Assembly: GCA_009927705.1 (NCBI GenBank)
Contig: RFMK01000115.1
Span: 1-33,531, forward strand
Reading direction: 5' to 3'
Origin: Actinomycetota bacterium
GTDB lineage: Bacteria; Actinomycetota; Actinomycetes; Nanopelagicales; Nanopelagicaceae
DNA: 33,531 nucleotides
Positions 23,524-31,208 of the stretch are shown here, piece after piece (positions within the stretch are counted from its first letter, which is position 1; the number at the start of each line of letters is the position of its first letter). A program made the translations under genes and the position numbers. The notes under the pieces were generated by a model, which did not search any database, had not been told where the DNA came from, and was given only the letters and a program-made list of their open reading frames with translations.

Positions 23524-24994
23524 TTCCCACCAACGGCAATCCGCCACCAGGATGTGCCGAACCTCCAACACAGTAAAGATTCTTGATTGGAGATCGATTC
23601 TTAGCTCGCAAGAATGCCGAGCGCGCGCCGTTGCTTGAGGTTCCGTAAATCGAACCACCAGGAGCATTAGTTCGATGTTCTAAATCAGCCGGTGTCCTAA
23701 TCTCGCATACCTCAAGACGAGATCGAATATCGAGACCCTTACTCTCAAGGAGATTAATGATGTGGTCTGCGTATTTTTCTTTGAGTGAAGGAGCATTCCA
23801 ATCACAACCATTTTCTGGTTCATGACGTGGCGCATTAACGAGAACGAACCAGCTCTCTGTATTTTCATCTTTCACCATGAGCGGATCTTTGGGGTTACAG
23901 ATATAGATTGCTGGATCCGGAACTGGTTCTTTGCGTTGAAAAATCGCGTCGAATTCATCGTCATAATCTTTCGGAAAGAAGACGGTGTGATGGCTCAACG
24001 CCGAATTGCCCCGTAATCCCAAGAGCAAGCTAAATCCAGAGAGGGATGGCGTCGCCTTTTTTAGCGCCGCTCGAGCACGTCGAGTCTCTTTGATTGGAGG
24101 CAAAAGCTTGTTGTAAACGATTTCTGCATCAGCGTTGGCAACCACGATATCTGCATCGATTTCTCTGCCATCATGAAGTTTGATGCCGGTTGCGATACCT
24201 GAATTGGTGGTGATCGAGGAGACTCGAGTATTGAGTTGTATTTCTATGCCAAGTTCCTTTGCTCGTGCTTCAAGCGATAGTGGAAGTGAGCCTAAACCGC
24301 CTTGGATATGCCAAGCTCCAAATGCTTCTTCGACGAAAGCAATCGTCAGCAAGACGGCAGGAACTTTACGCGGATCAGATCCTGTATATGTGGCATACCG
24401 ATCAATAATCTTTTTTAGATAGGGATTAGCTGTGATGGAAGAAGTGAGGGTCCGTAATGAGGTTAATGGTGAAATAGTTTTCAAGTCTGCCAAAAAATGT
24501 GGACGCTTGAACAGTTGCAACGGCGAACGAAGTTCACCTTCAATAAAAGACTCCCGCGATGCTTCCCACATTGCCTCTGCACGTGAAAGAAGCGCATGCC
24601 AATCTTTCCCTGCTTGCTCACCTAATTGCTCGGAGATTGCTGCAACAGTTCCGTTGTGAGACAAATTGGGAAAAAGTATTTTGGTGCCATCATGGAAAAT
24701 ATAGGTGAAAGATGGATCTACGGGATCTAACCTCAAAATATGTTCGAGACGTTTACCCGTTTTAAGGAAGAGATCTCTATAGACGGCGGGAAGAGTTAAC
24801 AGAGACGGACCTGTGTCAAAGGCGTACCCGTTTATCCATTCAGTTCGACATTTTCCGCCAACATAATCAGAAGCCTCAAATATTGTTACTGCATGTCCTT
24901 TTTTTGCTAGACGCACGGCGCAAGCTAACCCACCAACGCCAGCACCAATGACGACAACTTTCTTGGGGGAGCGGGTTGGGCGATGATGACTCAT
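23474..24994 (-). CDS. Carotenoid desaturase, CrtI/CrtD family
   Basis: This second FAD-dependent desaturase of the CrtI family has 506 residues, with VVVIGAGVGGLACAVRLA and IFEASDYVGGKCRT at the N-terminus, AFDTGPSLLTLPAVYRD, AFGAWHIQGGLGSLPLS centrally, and GGSAHPGGGLPLVGISAE at the end. The start is ATG 24994, where AAGGAG lies eight bases upstream and the ATG overlaps the GT2 stop (ATGA). Co-transcription with cruF, a GT2 and a crtA-like gene suggests a late-acting 3',4'-desaturase (CrtD-like) rather than a second phytoene desaturase. Oxygenase-type members of the family cannot be excluded. Its final 50 bases overlap the CDP-alcohol gene. Confidence 0.87.
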   Translation of the reverse strand: MSHHRPTRSPKKVVVIGAGVGGLACAVRLAKKGHAVTIFEASDYVGGKCRTEWINGYAFDTGPSLLTLPAVYRDLFLKTGKRLEHILRLDPVDPSFTYIFHDGTKILFPNLSHNGTVAAISEQLGEQAGKDWHALLSRAEAMWEASRESFIEGELRSPLQLFKRPHFLADLKTISPLTSLRTLTSSITANPYLKKIIDRYATYTGSDPRKVPAVLLTIAFVEEAFGAWHIQGGLGSLPLSLEARAKELGIEIQLNTRVSSITTNSGIATGIKLHDGREIDADIVVANADAEIVYNKLLPPIKETRRARAALKKATPSLSGFSLLLGLRGNSALSHHTVFFPKDYDDEFDAIFQRKEPVPDPAIYICNPKDPLMVKDENTESWFVLVNAPRHEPENGCDWNAPSLKEKYADHIINLLESKGLDIRSRLEVCEIRTPADLEHRTNAPGGSIYGTSSNGARSAFLRAKNRSPIKNLYCVGGSAHPGGGLPLVGISAEIVAEAVEELAEQ

Positions 24995-26082
24995 AGCGCG
25001 CGCTCCTTCCACATTAGTGCGCCTCTACTCTTCCGATTCCAGGAGAGGGCGATTAGATAGATCCACATTGCTGCGCTTACAGGATGAAGCAGCGCGCTAC
25101 TCATCGTCGAACGTGTTCGACCAGCTACGACGAGCCGGGTCAGGACAGTTGCGAAGTATCCATACCAACCAAGTATTTCGCCTGAGATGCCCATCCCGAT
25201 TGGCAGGATTGAAGTTAGGAATAGCAAGGACATTGCAAAGAAAGCACCGCGCTTGTTAACAAAGGCTCGCCATTGAGACTTGGAATAACCCTCAATCAGA
25301 TCTTTCGAATTTGAATACATTCGACAATTAGCGATTCTGGACCCTTCAGCTACGCCGCCTCGAAAACCCGAACGCACCATGGATCGAGCTAGTTCCAGGT
25401 CATCTAGGACTTCTTGCTTGATTGCGTGATGTCCGCCGGCTTGAAAATAAGCATTGCGTCGCATCATTAGGAATTGTCCATTCGCAACAACCATCGAAGG
25501 TCTTTGCAGTGCTTCAGCCAAACGTAATGGCAGGGACACAAACCATGACCATTGTAAGAGCGGCTGGGTAAGTCTTTCCATAAATGTAATTGCAATCTGA
25601 CGTGGATACGGTGAAATAAAATCCCATCGCCACCGTTTCATAGCGTTGATTGAGGAGCTAATTGCGGTATCAGATAAACGTACATCAGCATCGACAAAGA
25701 CCAGAAATTCTCCACGCGCTGCAGAGGCTAGTTGGTGACATGCGAAATTTTTTCCTAGCCAATCCGAGGGAAGCGGTAATCCCTCAATGACTCGCAATCT
25801 CTTATCCGAAAACGCGTGCAAGAGGGTTCTCGTGGAGTCGGTGGAAGAATCATCGAGTGCAATCACCTCAAAGTCATCAAGTTCGCGCTGATTGAGTAGC
25901 GATGAAATCACTCCATTTACATTCTCAGCTTCATTGCGCAGTGGGACGAGGATTGATACTGATTCTGCGATAGCACCACTCTGGGATGGCTTAACGATAC
26001 GAACTGTAAAGAGGTTCACGATGGCGATGATTGCCATTGTGGCAAGAAGAATTAACGACAGATTAAGCAGAAATCCCATCAT
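24991..26082 (-). CDS. Family 2 glycosyltransferase, CruG/CrtQ-like
   Basis: The 363-residue membrane-anchored GT2 enzyme has an N-terminal membrane helix (about 4-25), then SILVPLRNEAENV, ALDDSSTDSTR, the DxD motif in FVDADVRL, an acceptor-side EVLDDLELARSM segment, and a variant of the QxxRW motif in SKSQWRAF. The end is hydrophobic with several further helices. The layout resembles carotenoid glycosyltransferases CruG (2'-O-glycosyl) and CrtQ. It is flanked by cruF and a desaturase, so a carotenoid acceptor is likely. The ATG at 26082 shares a base with the cruF TGA; a TTG at 26085 is possible. The sugar donor is unknown. Confidence 0.82.
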   Translation of the reverse strand: MMGFLLNLSLILLATMAIIAIVNLFTVRIVKPSQSGAIAESVSILVPLRNEAENVNGVISSLLNQRELDDFEVIALDDSSTDSTRTLLHAFSDKRLRVIEGLPLPSDWLGKNFACHQLASAARGEFLVFVDADVRLSDTAISSSINAMKRWRWDFISPYPRQIAITFMERLTQPLLQWSWFVSLPLRLAEALQRPSMVVANGQFLMMRRNAYFQAGGHHAIKQEVLDDLELARSMVRSGFRGGVAEGSRIANCRMYSNSKDLIEGYSKSQWRAFVNKRGAFFAMSLLFLTSILPIGMGISGEILGWYGYFATVLTRLVVAGRTRSTMSSALLHPVSAAMWIYLIALSWNRKSRGALMWKERAL

Positions 26083-26888
26083 CAATCACGACGGCCGTAT
26101 CGAACAGCAAGGAAGTAACTCACAACGAGAGCTCCCAAAGCTAAGCCTCCTAGGAACGCGACCCCAGGGCGATCAAAAAAGAAGAGATTCGCAACGATGC
26201 CACCAATCCACGTCCATGCTAAGAAGAATTCTGGAACTGCTCGGCTTGAGCCGAGTGAACGTCTCTCACGTGGTAGAGCAAAGTGCAGAAGAGCCATCAG
26301 ACCCATTCCGGTAAGTAACCAGCCAAATGCGTTGGATAGTGGAATCTCGGTCTGGAAGGGAACATGACTTCCCGTGACTTCCCACGTCCAACGTCCCGCA
26401 GAAACCATTTGCGGATCGAGGAAGAAATCCCAAGCCATCAATCCATAGCCACCTACAAGGAAGACTAACTTCGGAGCTAGTCTTCGCGCTGCGATAAAAA
26501 CTGAATGCGCCATCATGATCCACGCAAAGGGAACGACGAGTGGTACTCCATAAATCTGATAGCCGAGAGATGGTGAGTACTCATAGCTACCAAATGGCCA
26601 CGTGGTGCGAAGGCCAATTTGCTCAATAATGAGTGCGTAGAAGAATGTGATGAAAAGAAAACGTAAGGCGTAATTCCAGCCATAAGCAAAAAGTGAATGA
26701 AGCAGCATGGCACCAGCAGCCCAATACACCGTTGCGATTGTGATAAGTCGGAGCGCTTCTCCTTCGGCTAATGGATAAGAGATCTGTAATCCAAGTGCGA
26801 CCGTCAGGACTGCTAGAAGAATGAAATTCTTCGAAGGGGAGATTGAACGTCGAGCATCACGTCGAGGACGATAATTGCGAATCGACAT
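26082..26888 (-). CDS. cruF: Carotenoid 1,2-hydratase CruF family
   Basis: CruF-type hydratases add water across the C-1,2 bond of acyclic (psi) carotenoid ends, as in gamma-carotene or bisanhydrobacterioruberin. The 268-residue protein has about seven membrane segments and family marks TTWPFGSYEYSPSLGYQIYG, VPLVVPFAWIMMAHSVF, and the intramembrane acidic segment MAWDFFLDPQMVSAGRW. I set the start at ATG 26888, 14 bases after the preceding stop; starts further upstream would lie inside that gene. No Shine-Dalgarno site is visible. The need for an acyclic end implies that at least one end of the carotenoid is left uncyclised. Confidence 0.87.
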   Translation of the reverse strand: MSIRNYRPRRDARRSISPSKNFILLAVLTVALGLQISYPLAEGEALRLITIATVYWAAGAMLLHSLFAYGWNYALRFLFITFFYALIIEQIGLRTTWPFGSYEYSPSLGYQIYGVPLVVPFAWIMMAHSVFIAARRLAPKLVFLVGGYGLMAWDFFLDPQMVSAGRWTWEVTGSHVPFQTEIPLSNAFGWLLTGMGLMALLHFALPRERRSLGSSRAVPEFFLAWTWIGGIVANLFFFDRPGVAFLGGLALGALVVSYFLAVRYGRRD

Positions 26889-26902
26889 GAGGTTATTGTG
26901 CC

Positions 26903-27568
26903 TTACAACTCTCCTGAGCTTCGAGTGATAGCAAAGCGCGCAAACATCTCCTCTGCGTACCAATTCTCGCGATGCGTAGCAGCGATGGCAGCTTTATGAG
27001 CCTCACCCCGGTAGGCGAAATTTCTGACCGCTTCGGCCGAGTTCCAGATCGACAGAGTTCCTTGTAAACCGATGGGCGCTTCACCAATGCCAATAGCGGC
27101 AGCCAACCCCTCAGAGCTATGGAGACTTTGCGTCACAGGTGGAACAGAACGCCAGAAGATTAAATTCTTGCGCCACTTGATGCGCGCTCGCGTGATTGCG
27201 GCAACTGGTCCATTCCAATCTTTAGCGGCGAAAGCGAGATGTGAAAAAGGTGTTTGCCTAGACCATTGGCCATGAACTGAAATCGGAGTTAATTCAGCTG
27301 CAAATTCACTTTCCGCTTTCTTCCGCCAACGGGCAACAATTCGAGAACTTTCGAATCTGGCTAAATCTTCGGGATTGATCACTATCAGCAATCCCCAACG
27401 GCGCGGATCTGCATCTCGAGGAGTGAAAGTTTCACCTTTGCCTGCGCCCAATAATTTCCAGAAAGAAATTCCGTGAGCACGCCATAAAGAGATGCGATCT
27501 AAACCCATACGGAAGATTGCCCAAGGTATGTGTCTACTCTTTATCTTCCAGAAATAGATTCGAATCAT
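26903..27568 (-). CDS. crtA: Spheroidene monooxygenase (CrtA)-like protein
   Basis: This 221-residue protein aligns by eye with CrtA of purple bacteria, which oxidises C-2 of acyclic carotenoid ends to the keto level. Shared features are ISFWKLLGAGKGETFTPRDA, HGQWSRQTPFSH, GPVAAITRARIKWRKNLIFW, the IGIGEAPIGLQGTLSIW segment, FAYRGEAHKAAIAA, and the end NWYAEEMFARFAI. Its ATG overlaps the hydrolase stop (ATGA). In this neighbourhood it could supply the C-2' oxygen needed by the following glycosyltransferase after CruF has acted. That step order is inference. Proteins of this family annotated outside phototrophs are not well characterised. Confidence 0.82.
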   Translation of the reverse strand: MIRIYFWKIKSRHIPWAIFRMGLDRISLWRAHGISFWKLLGAGKGETFTPRDADPRRWGLLIVINPEDLARFESSRIVARWRKKAESEFAAELTPISVHGQWSRQTPFSHLAFAAKDWNGPVAAITRARIKWRKNLIFWRSVPPVTQSLHSSEGLAAAIGIGEAPIGLQGTLSIWNSAEAVRNFAYRGEAHKAAIAATHRENWYAEEMFARFAITRSSGEL

Positions 27569-28356
27569 GACGCTAGCGCGGCAACTTTTTTAATTTCATC
27601 CACCACATCAAGCGGTGCGTCCCACATCGGTGCGTGACCTGTATTTGGGAAGAGAATCCATTTTGCATGAACCGGAGCAACGGATCTCTCCTGGCACGTT
27701 GTTGCAGGAAGAGTCCTATCAGTATCACCAAAGATGATGGTGACTGGAACGCTTTCCGGAATGAAGCTATCGAAACGTTTCATGAGCATTCCATCCCATG
27801 CTGGGTAGTAACCCTCTGCTGTCGACATTGCAATCGTTGCATCCAAACAAAGTTCATAACTGAACTCTTTCCATCGTGGGCTGACATCAGCGAAACCAAG
27901 TTTGCGTGCGGCCTCGAAGTGGAGCGCGGTTGGTGCAATCTTGGCGGTATATCGAGCGAGAAAACGCGCAATGGCAGTACCTGGATAACGAGCGTTGTAA
28001 GGATTGAGCCACAATCCTGCAGGCGCGACTCCGACAAGTGAGCGAACTCTGTGGGGCTCATAGCTTGCCATTTCAAGCGAAACCCAACCGCCTAAAGAGT
28101 TTCCAGCTACATGAAAACGATCAATCCCAAGCGATGTAAGTTGTTCGAGAACATAAACTCCAAGTGAATGCGGATCCATAGGCTGGCCCTTGCTATAGGG
28201 AGTCTGACCATGGCCTGGTAGGTCCACTGTGATGACAGTGAAATCTTGATTAAGCATCGGGCGAATTGGTTTCCAAGCAGTGCTCGCAGATCCCATTCCG
28301 TGGATGAGAACTAGTGGATCACCGGATCCTGAAATCTCATACTTAAGTGGATACAT
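27565..28356 (-). CDS. Alpha/beta hydrolase
   Basis: The 263-residue alpha/beta-hydrolase fold protein has the oxyanion segment LVLIHGMGSA (HG at 19-20), the nucleophile elbow GNSLGG with Ser87, a GDTDRTLP turn carrying the likely acid residue, and the C-terminal histidine in NTGHAPMWDAP. The catalytic triad is therefore complete. Substrate is unknown; esterases and lipases of this sort accept many acyl esters. It begins directly after the ybaK stop and overlaps the crtA-like gene by four bases, so it is co-expressed with the carotenoid end-group genes and may process an acyl-carotenoid or be unrelated to it. Confidence 0.85.
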   Translation of the reverse strand: MYPLKYEISGSGDPLVLIHGMGSASTAWKPIRPMLNQDFTVITVDLPGHGQTPYSKGQPMDPHSLGVYVLEQLTSLGIDRFHVAGNSLGGWVSLEMASYEPHRVRSLVGVAPAGLWLNPYNARYPGTAIARFLARYTAKIAPTALHFEAARKLGFADVSPRWKEFSYELCLDATIAMSTAEGYYPAWDGMLMKRFDSFIPESVPVTIIFGDTDRTLPATTCQERSVAPVHAKWILFPNTGHAPMWDAPLDVVDEIKKVAALAS

Positions 28357-28845
28357 CTAATCTCCAACTTTCGCAGGTGTTGCTTGAGCTGCGCGAAGTA
28401 ACTCAGCAAATGTAGTTGGAAAGACTGCGTGCGGATGGCCCGCGGCAGCCCACACAATGTCGTAATCGTTGAGCGCCTCATCAATCAGTATGGTGGCCGG
28501 AGAATTAATCCAACCAACCGGCGCAACTCCACCAACCGAATAACCAGAGCTCTCTTTTACATAATCAGCATCTGCGCGACCCAATGCTTCAACGCCCAAC
28601 AATGCTGCGACTAATGTCGTATCAACACGATGACGCCCCGAAGTGATAACTAACAATGGTCTGCCATCTGGAAGTTTAAAGACGATGGATGATGCAATCT
28701 GTCCAACTTCGATACCAAGTGCTGCGGCTGCTTCGGCTGCTGTACGCGCACTATCGGAAAGGACTTTAATTTCACCTGGCATCGAGTGCTCGCGAAGCGC
28801 GGATTGAGCGCGTTGGACTGCCGCTTTCTCGAGAACCCCATCCAT
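28357..28845 (-). CDS. ybaK: YbaK/EbsC family aminoacyl-tRNA deacylase
   Basis: This 162-residue protein belongs to the YbaK/ProRS-editing-domain family, which hydrolyses mischarged tRNAs such as Cys-tRNA(Pro). Family features are AALGIEVGQIASSIVFKLPD, the lysine-containing loop, VITSGRHRVD, YVKESSGYSVGGVAPVGW and a DEALNDYDIVWAAAGHPHAVF segment with the conserved GHPH. The ATG at 28845 is 11 bases after the arsC stop and eight bases after TAGAAT, a possible separate promoter. Housekeeping editing role is likely; presence within a run of arsenate and carotenoid genes looks like simple operon packing. Confidence 0.9.
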   Translation of the reverse strand: MDGVLEKAAVQRAQSALREHSMPGEIKVLSDSARTAAEAAAALGIEVGQIASSIVFKLPDGRPLLVITSGRHRVDTTLVAALLGVEALGRADADYVKESSGYSVGGVAPVGWINSPATILIDEALNDYDIVWAAAGHPHAVFPTTFAELLRAAQATPAKVGD

Positions 28846-28853
28846 AATCGGCG

Positions 28854-28859
28854 ATTCTA
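28854..28859 (-). promoter_or_regulatory. Possible -10 box for ybaK and the carotenoid genes
   Basis: TAGAAT on the minus strand overlaps the arsC TAG and lies eight bases (CGCCGATT) before the ybaK ATG. It is one mismatch from TATAAT. It could give the ybaK-to-desaturase half of the long gene run its own, nearly leaderless transcript. Confidence 0.45.
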
Positions 28860-29252
28860 GAGAGTCGTAATGAGTTCCTTCACGAGCGACTTGATTTGAT
28901 CTCTTATCGGACGCACAGCATCAACGCCTTGACCAGCCGGATCCTCCAACTTCCAATCTAAATAACGCTTGCCAGGGAAGAAGGGGCAGGCATCACCGCA
29001 ACCCATGGTGATGACAACATCTGAGCTTTCGACCGCACTTGTTGTGAGAACTTTTGGGATTTCTGAGCTGATATCAATACCTTCTTCAAGCATCGCAGCG
29101 ACAACAGCGGGATTGATTGAATCAGCAGGCGCTGAACCAGCGCTACGCACCTCAACCCAATCTCCGGCGAAGTGCGTCAAATACGCAGCCGCCATTTGGG
29201 ATCGCCCCGCATTGTGTACGCATACAAATAGAACGGAAGATCGTTTAGTCAT
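28857..29252 (-). CDS. arsC: Arsenate reductase / arsenate-mycothiol transferase
   Basis: This low-molecular-weight-phosphatase fold protein converts arsenate to arsenite. The 131-residue product has the CX5R(S) phosphate loop CVHNAGRSQ with Cys11 and Arg17, a downstream pair Cys85 and Cys89 in MGCGDACPFFPGK, and the Asp104-Pro105 acid loop in LEDPAG. Such proteins use thioredoxin or, in Actinobacteria, mycothiol. Start ATG 29252 is set by GGAG seven bases upstream; it overlaps the MIP channel stop by eight bases. A protein-tyrosine phosphatase role is less likely given the cysteine pair and the channel gene next door. Confidence 0.9.
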   Translation of the reverse strand: MTKRSSVLFVCVHNAGRSQMAAAYLTHFAGDWVEVRSAGSAPADSINPAVVAAMLEEGIDISSEIPKVLTTSAVESSDVVITMGCGDACPFFPGKRYLDWKLEDPAGQGVDAVRPIRDQIKSLVKELITTL

Positions 29253-29886
29253 TTCTTTTCTCCGCTTTCCATAATGAAAGAGCAATCAAGGATCCGATTA
29301 CTTGTGCAAATACAAATGCACCAACCGAACCAAATTCAATTCCGGATGGAGCATCGGTGAAGACACGCGACAATGTGACGGCAGGATTTGCAAATGAAGT
29401 AGATGAAGTAAAGAAATAAGCTGCAAAAATCCACAGTGGAATCAGTTTCCACACGCTCTTCTCATTGGATGTAAGTGCGAGATAAACCAGACCCATGGTC
29501 GCCACAATCTCTCCAATGAAGACTCCGGAACCACTCCGCTCGATTGTGCTTGAAGCAATCAACTTTGAGTCAAACATGGAATTCGCAATCAGTACTCCTA
29601 CGATGGCGCCAAGTACTTGTGCCACAACATAGAAAAGAAACTCTGTGAAGGAAGACTTTTTCCTCAACCACGATGTAAGAGTTACAACGGGGTTGTAGTG
29701 AGCACCGCTGATGGGTGAACCAACTTTGATAATAATTGCCAACGCAGCAGCGGTAACCGCAGCATTAATCAATAGACCCAAAGCCGAATCTGCTTTCAGG
29801 TAAGAGGCCATGAAAGACGATCCAACAACCGCGATGAGAAGGACTGCTGTGCCGATAAATTCAACTGCTAAATTACGTAACTTCAT
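29245..29886 (-). CDS. MIP-family channel, AqpS-like
   Basis: The 213-residue membrane channel of the aquaporin/glycerol-facilitator family has six membrane segments and two pore loops. The first reads NPV (65-67, in GAHYNPVVTL) and the second NPA (167-169, in SFANPAVTLSR). The arginine normally directly after the second NPA is replaced by V, with Arg174 five residues later, which would change the selectivity filter. Direct linkage to arsC resembles ars operons where an aquaglyceroporin (AqpS) lets arsenite or organic arsenicals flow out. Start ATG 29886 overlaps the permease stop (ATGA). Transport of other small solutes is equally possible. Confidence 0.88.
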   Translation of the reverse strand: MKLRNLAVEFIGTAVLLIAVVGSSFMASYLKADSALGLLINAAVTAAALAIIIKVGSPISGAHYNPVVTLTSWLRKKSSFTEFLFYVVAQVLGAIVGVLIANSMFDSKLIASSTIERSGSGVFIGEIVATMGLVYLALTSNEKSVWKLIPLWIFAAYFFTSSTSFANPAVTLSRVFTDAPSGIEFGSVGAFVFAQVIGSLIALSLWKAEKRND

Positions 29887-30632
29887 GAAATGACCCAGGT
29901 TTCTACTAAGGTGAAAAATGCTATAGCAAAGACGAAATATGCGAACGCGCGTTTGAGTGTTGCCGGAGAAACCTTGGAGCTTCGGTGTGATGCAATTCGT
30001 GAGATAACGAGAGCGACGAGAGCGATAATGATCGGTAACAACCAATCAACATCACTCCAGTGGCGGTAATGTGCAAAAAAGCCCGTCAAAGTATTGATCA
30101 TTATGATGAATAAAGAAGTGCCAGCAGCTTTCACAGGGGATACGTTGTAGAACAGAATCAAAATTGGAATGGCGAGGAAGCCACCACCGATGCCGAAGAG
30201 TCCGGTGAGCGCTCCGATAACGAGAGAGATTCCAATCAGAGCAAGAGGCGAAACCTTTCGTTCCGATTGTTGTTGCGGAGTTGGAACCAGCATCGATACT
30301 CCAGCGATGATTAGTACAAGCGCAAATCCAGTAAGCACATATTTCTCTGGAATTCTAGGTAAGTAATATGCACCAGAAAGATTTGTTATCAAGCCAATCG
30401 CCCAGATAACGAGAGCTTCCCTAATCAAAACCTCTCTCTGTTTGATACGTGGAAGTGCGCCCGAAGCTGCTCCGACAAAAACGACAAGGAGAGAAGCAGT
30501 CGTAGCAGCAACAGGGGATAGGCCGAAGACATAAATGAAGATTGGGACCGCAAGCATGGAACCGCCTGCACCGACAAAACCCAGTACTGAACCAATCGCC
30601 ATACCCGCGACAATGGCGAGGGCGATTTCCAC
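29883..30632 (-). CDS. TauE/SafE family permease
   Basis: This 249-residue membrane protein of the sulfite-exporter TauE/SafE family has about eight membrane segments and two family repeats: AIGSVLGFVGAGGSMLAVPI near the N-terminus and GALTGLFGIGGGFLAIPILI in the second half. The family moves sulfite, sulfoacetate or other small anions; the substrate here is unknown. The GTG start at 30632 stands six bases after TAACGT, so the run it heads (through arsC, ybaK and the carotenoid genes) probably begins with a leaderless mRNA. The DoxX terminator lies just upstream. Confidence 0.88.
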   Translation of the reverse strand: MEIALAIVAGMAIGSVLGFVGAGGSMLAVPIFIYVFGLSPVAATTASLLVVFVGAASGALPRIKQREVLIREALVIWAIGLITNLSGAYYLPRIPEKYVLTGFALVLIIAGVSMLVPTPQQQSERKVSPLALIGISLVIGALTGLFGIGGGFLAIPILILFYNVSPVKAAGTSLFIIMINTLTGFFAHYRHWSDVDWLLPIIIALVALVISRIASHRSSKVSPATLKRAFAYFVFAIAFFTLVETWVIS

Positions 30633-30638
30633 GTGCAG

Positions 30639-30644
30639 ACGTTA
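30639..30644 (-). promoter_or_regulatory. Predicted -10 box of leaderless TauE/SafE operon promoter
   Basis: TAACGT on the minus strand lies exactly six bases (CTGCAC) before the GTG start at 30632. It comes right after the DoxX terminator, where a new transcription unit is expected. Confidence 0.6.
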
Positions 30645-30659
30645 TCGCTCTTCAAATGA

Positions 30660-30696
30660 AAAACCCCTGCGTGACAGTGAGTCACACAGGGGTTTT
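30660..30696 (-). terminator. Rho-independent terminator after doxX
   Basis: On the minus strand AAAACCCCTG pairs perfectly with CAGGGGTTTT, the stem continues with GTGAC/GTCAC after one mismatch, and a run of five T follows. It lies 12 bases past the doxX stop and upstream of the TauE/SafE promoter. Confidence 0.88.
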
Positions 30697-30708
30697 GCCC
30701 AGAATTAA

Positions 30709-31122
30709 CTAGAGGTTAAAGAAACCTTCAGTGATTGATGGGCCGAAGTCAGCACCTGATCCAACGAGGACGAAGATGATGAGCGCAGCGCCAGCAAGCG
30801 AGAGATTCTTGAAGAAGCTGATGGTTTCGTTCTGCTTTGCTTGTGGATCTTGGATGGTCCAGAAGTTATGCATCATGAATGCAGAGACGATGAGGAAGAT
30901 TGCAAGGAGAAGTCCGCCAAGATCGGCATAGACACCGAGAGCGACATAGAGGCCACCGATGACGAGCATGAGGCCTGTGACGATGACCGAGAGTTTGGCT
31001 GCAGGGACCTTCTTATATTGCGCGTAGCCGGTCATCGCTTCGAGCTTGGTGAGGTGTGCGATACCTGAATTGATGAAGAGGAGCGCGAAAAGCACGCGTC
31101 CGATCACAAGGAGGATATCCAT
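30709..31122 (-). CDS. DoxX family membrane protein
   Basis: This 137-residue protein has four membrane segments and belongs to the DoxX family, with GRVLFALLFINSGIAHLTKL as the N-terminal family mark and FMMHNFWTIQDPQAKQNETI as the conserved His/Trp/Pro stretch. In mycobacteria, DoxX-type proteins join SodA and a thiosulfate sulfurtransferase in a redox-stress complex; most family members have no proven role. Its ATG has AAGGA closely upstream. It forms a single-gene unit: a promoter inside an inverted repeat lies upstream and a strong terminator downstream, so it is likely induced by a specific signal. Confidence 0.87.
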   Translation of the reverse strand: MDILLVIGRVLFALLFINSGIAHLTKLEAMTGYAQYKKVPAAKLSVIVTGLMLVIGGLYVALGVYADLGGLLLAIFLIVSAFMMHNFWTIQDPQAKQNETISFFKNLSLAGAALIIFVLVGSGADFGPSITEGFFNL

Positions 31123-31144
31123 GGTTTCCTTTCATAGAGGTGAC

Positions 31145-31191
31145 GATTTAGTTGAAGGGTAAACCAATTTTATTGAAATTTCAACTAAATC
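31145..31191 (-). promoter_or_regulatory. doxX promoter bracketed by a 12-bp inverted repeat
   Basis: On the minus strand TTGAAA (-35) and TACCCT (-10, plus 31156-31161) are separated by exactly 17 bases, placing the start near 31149. A perfect 12-base inverted repeat, GATTTAGTTGAA (31145-31156) and TTCAACTAAATC (31180-31191), covers the -35 side and the start side. A second palindrome, TTGAAATTTCAA (31173-31184), overlaps the -35 box. Repressor binding, for example by a MarR-type dimer, would block RNA polymerase. Confidence 0.7.
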
Positions 31192-31208
31192 AGCGTGTCG
31201 CAAAAACA

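Noticed and set aside
17923-27568. A retinal-forming dioxygenase (blh) or rhodopsin gene within the carotenoid region
   Set aside because: No product in the window matches either; if the organism has them they lie elsewhere.
29887-30045. A longer N-terminus for the MIP channel
   Set aside because: The 53 extra residues are not channel-like and lie in the upstream permease gene; ATG 29886 overlaps the stop as ATGA.
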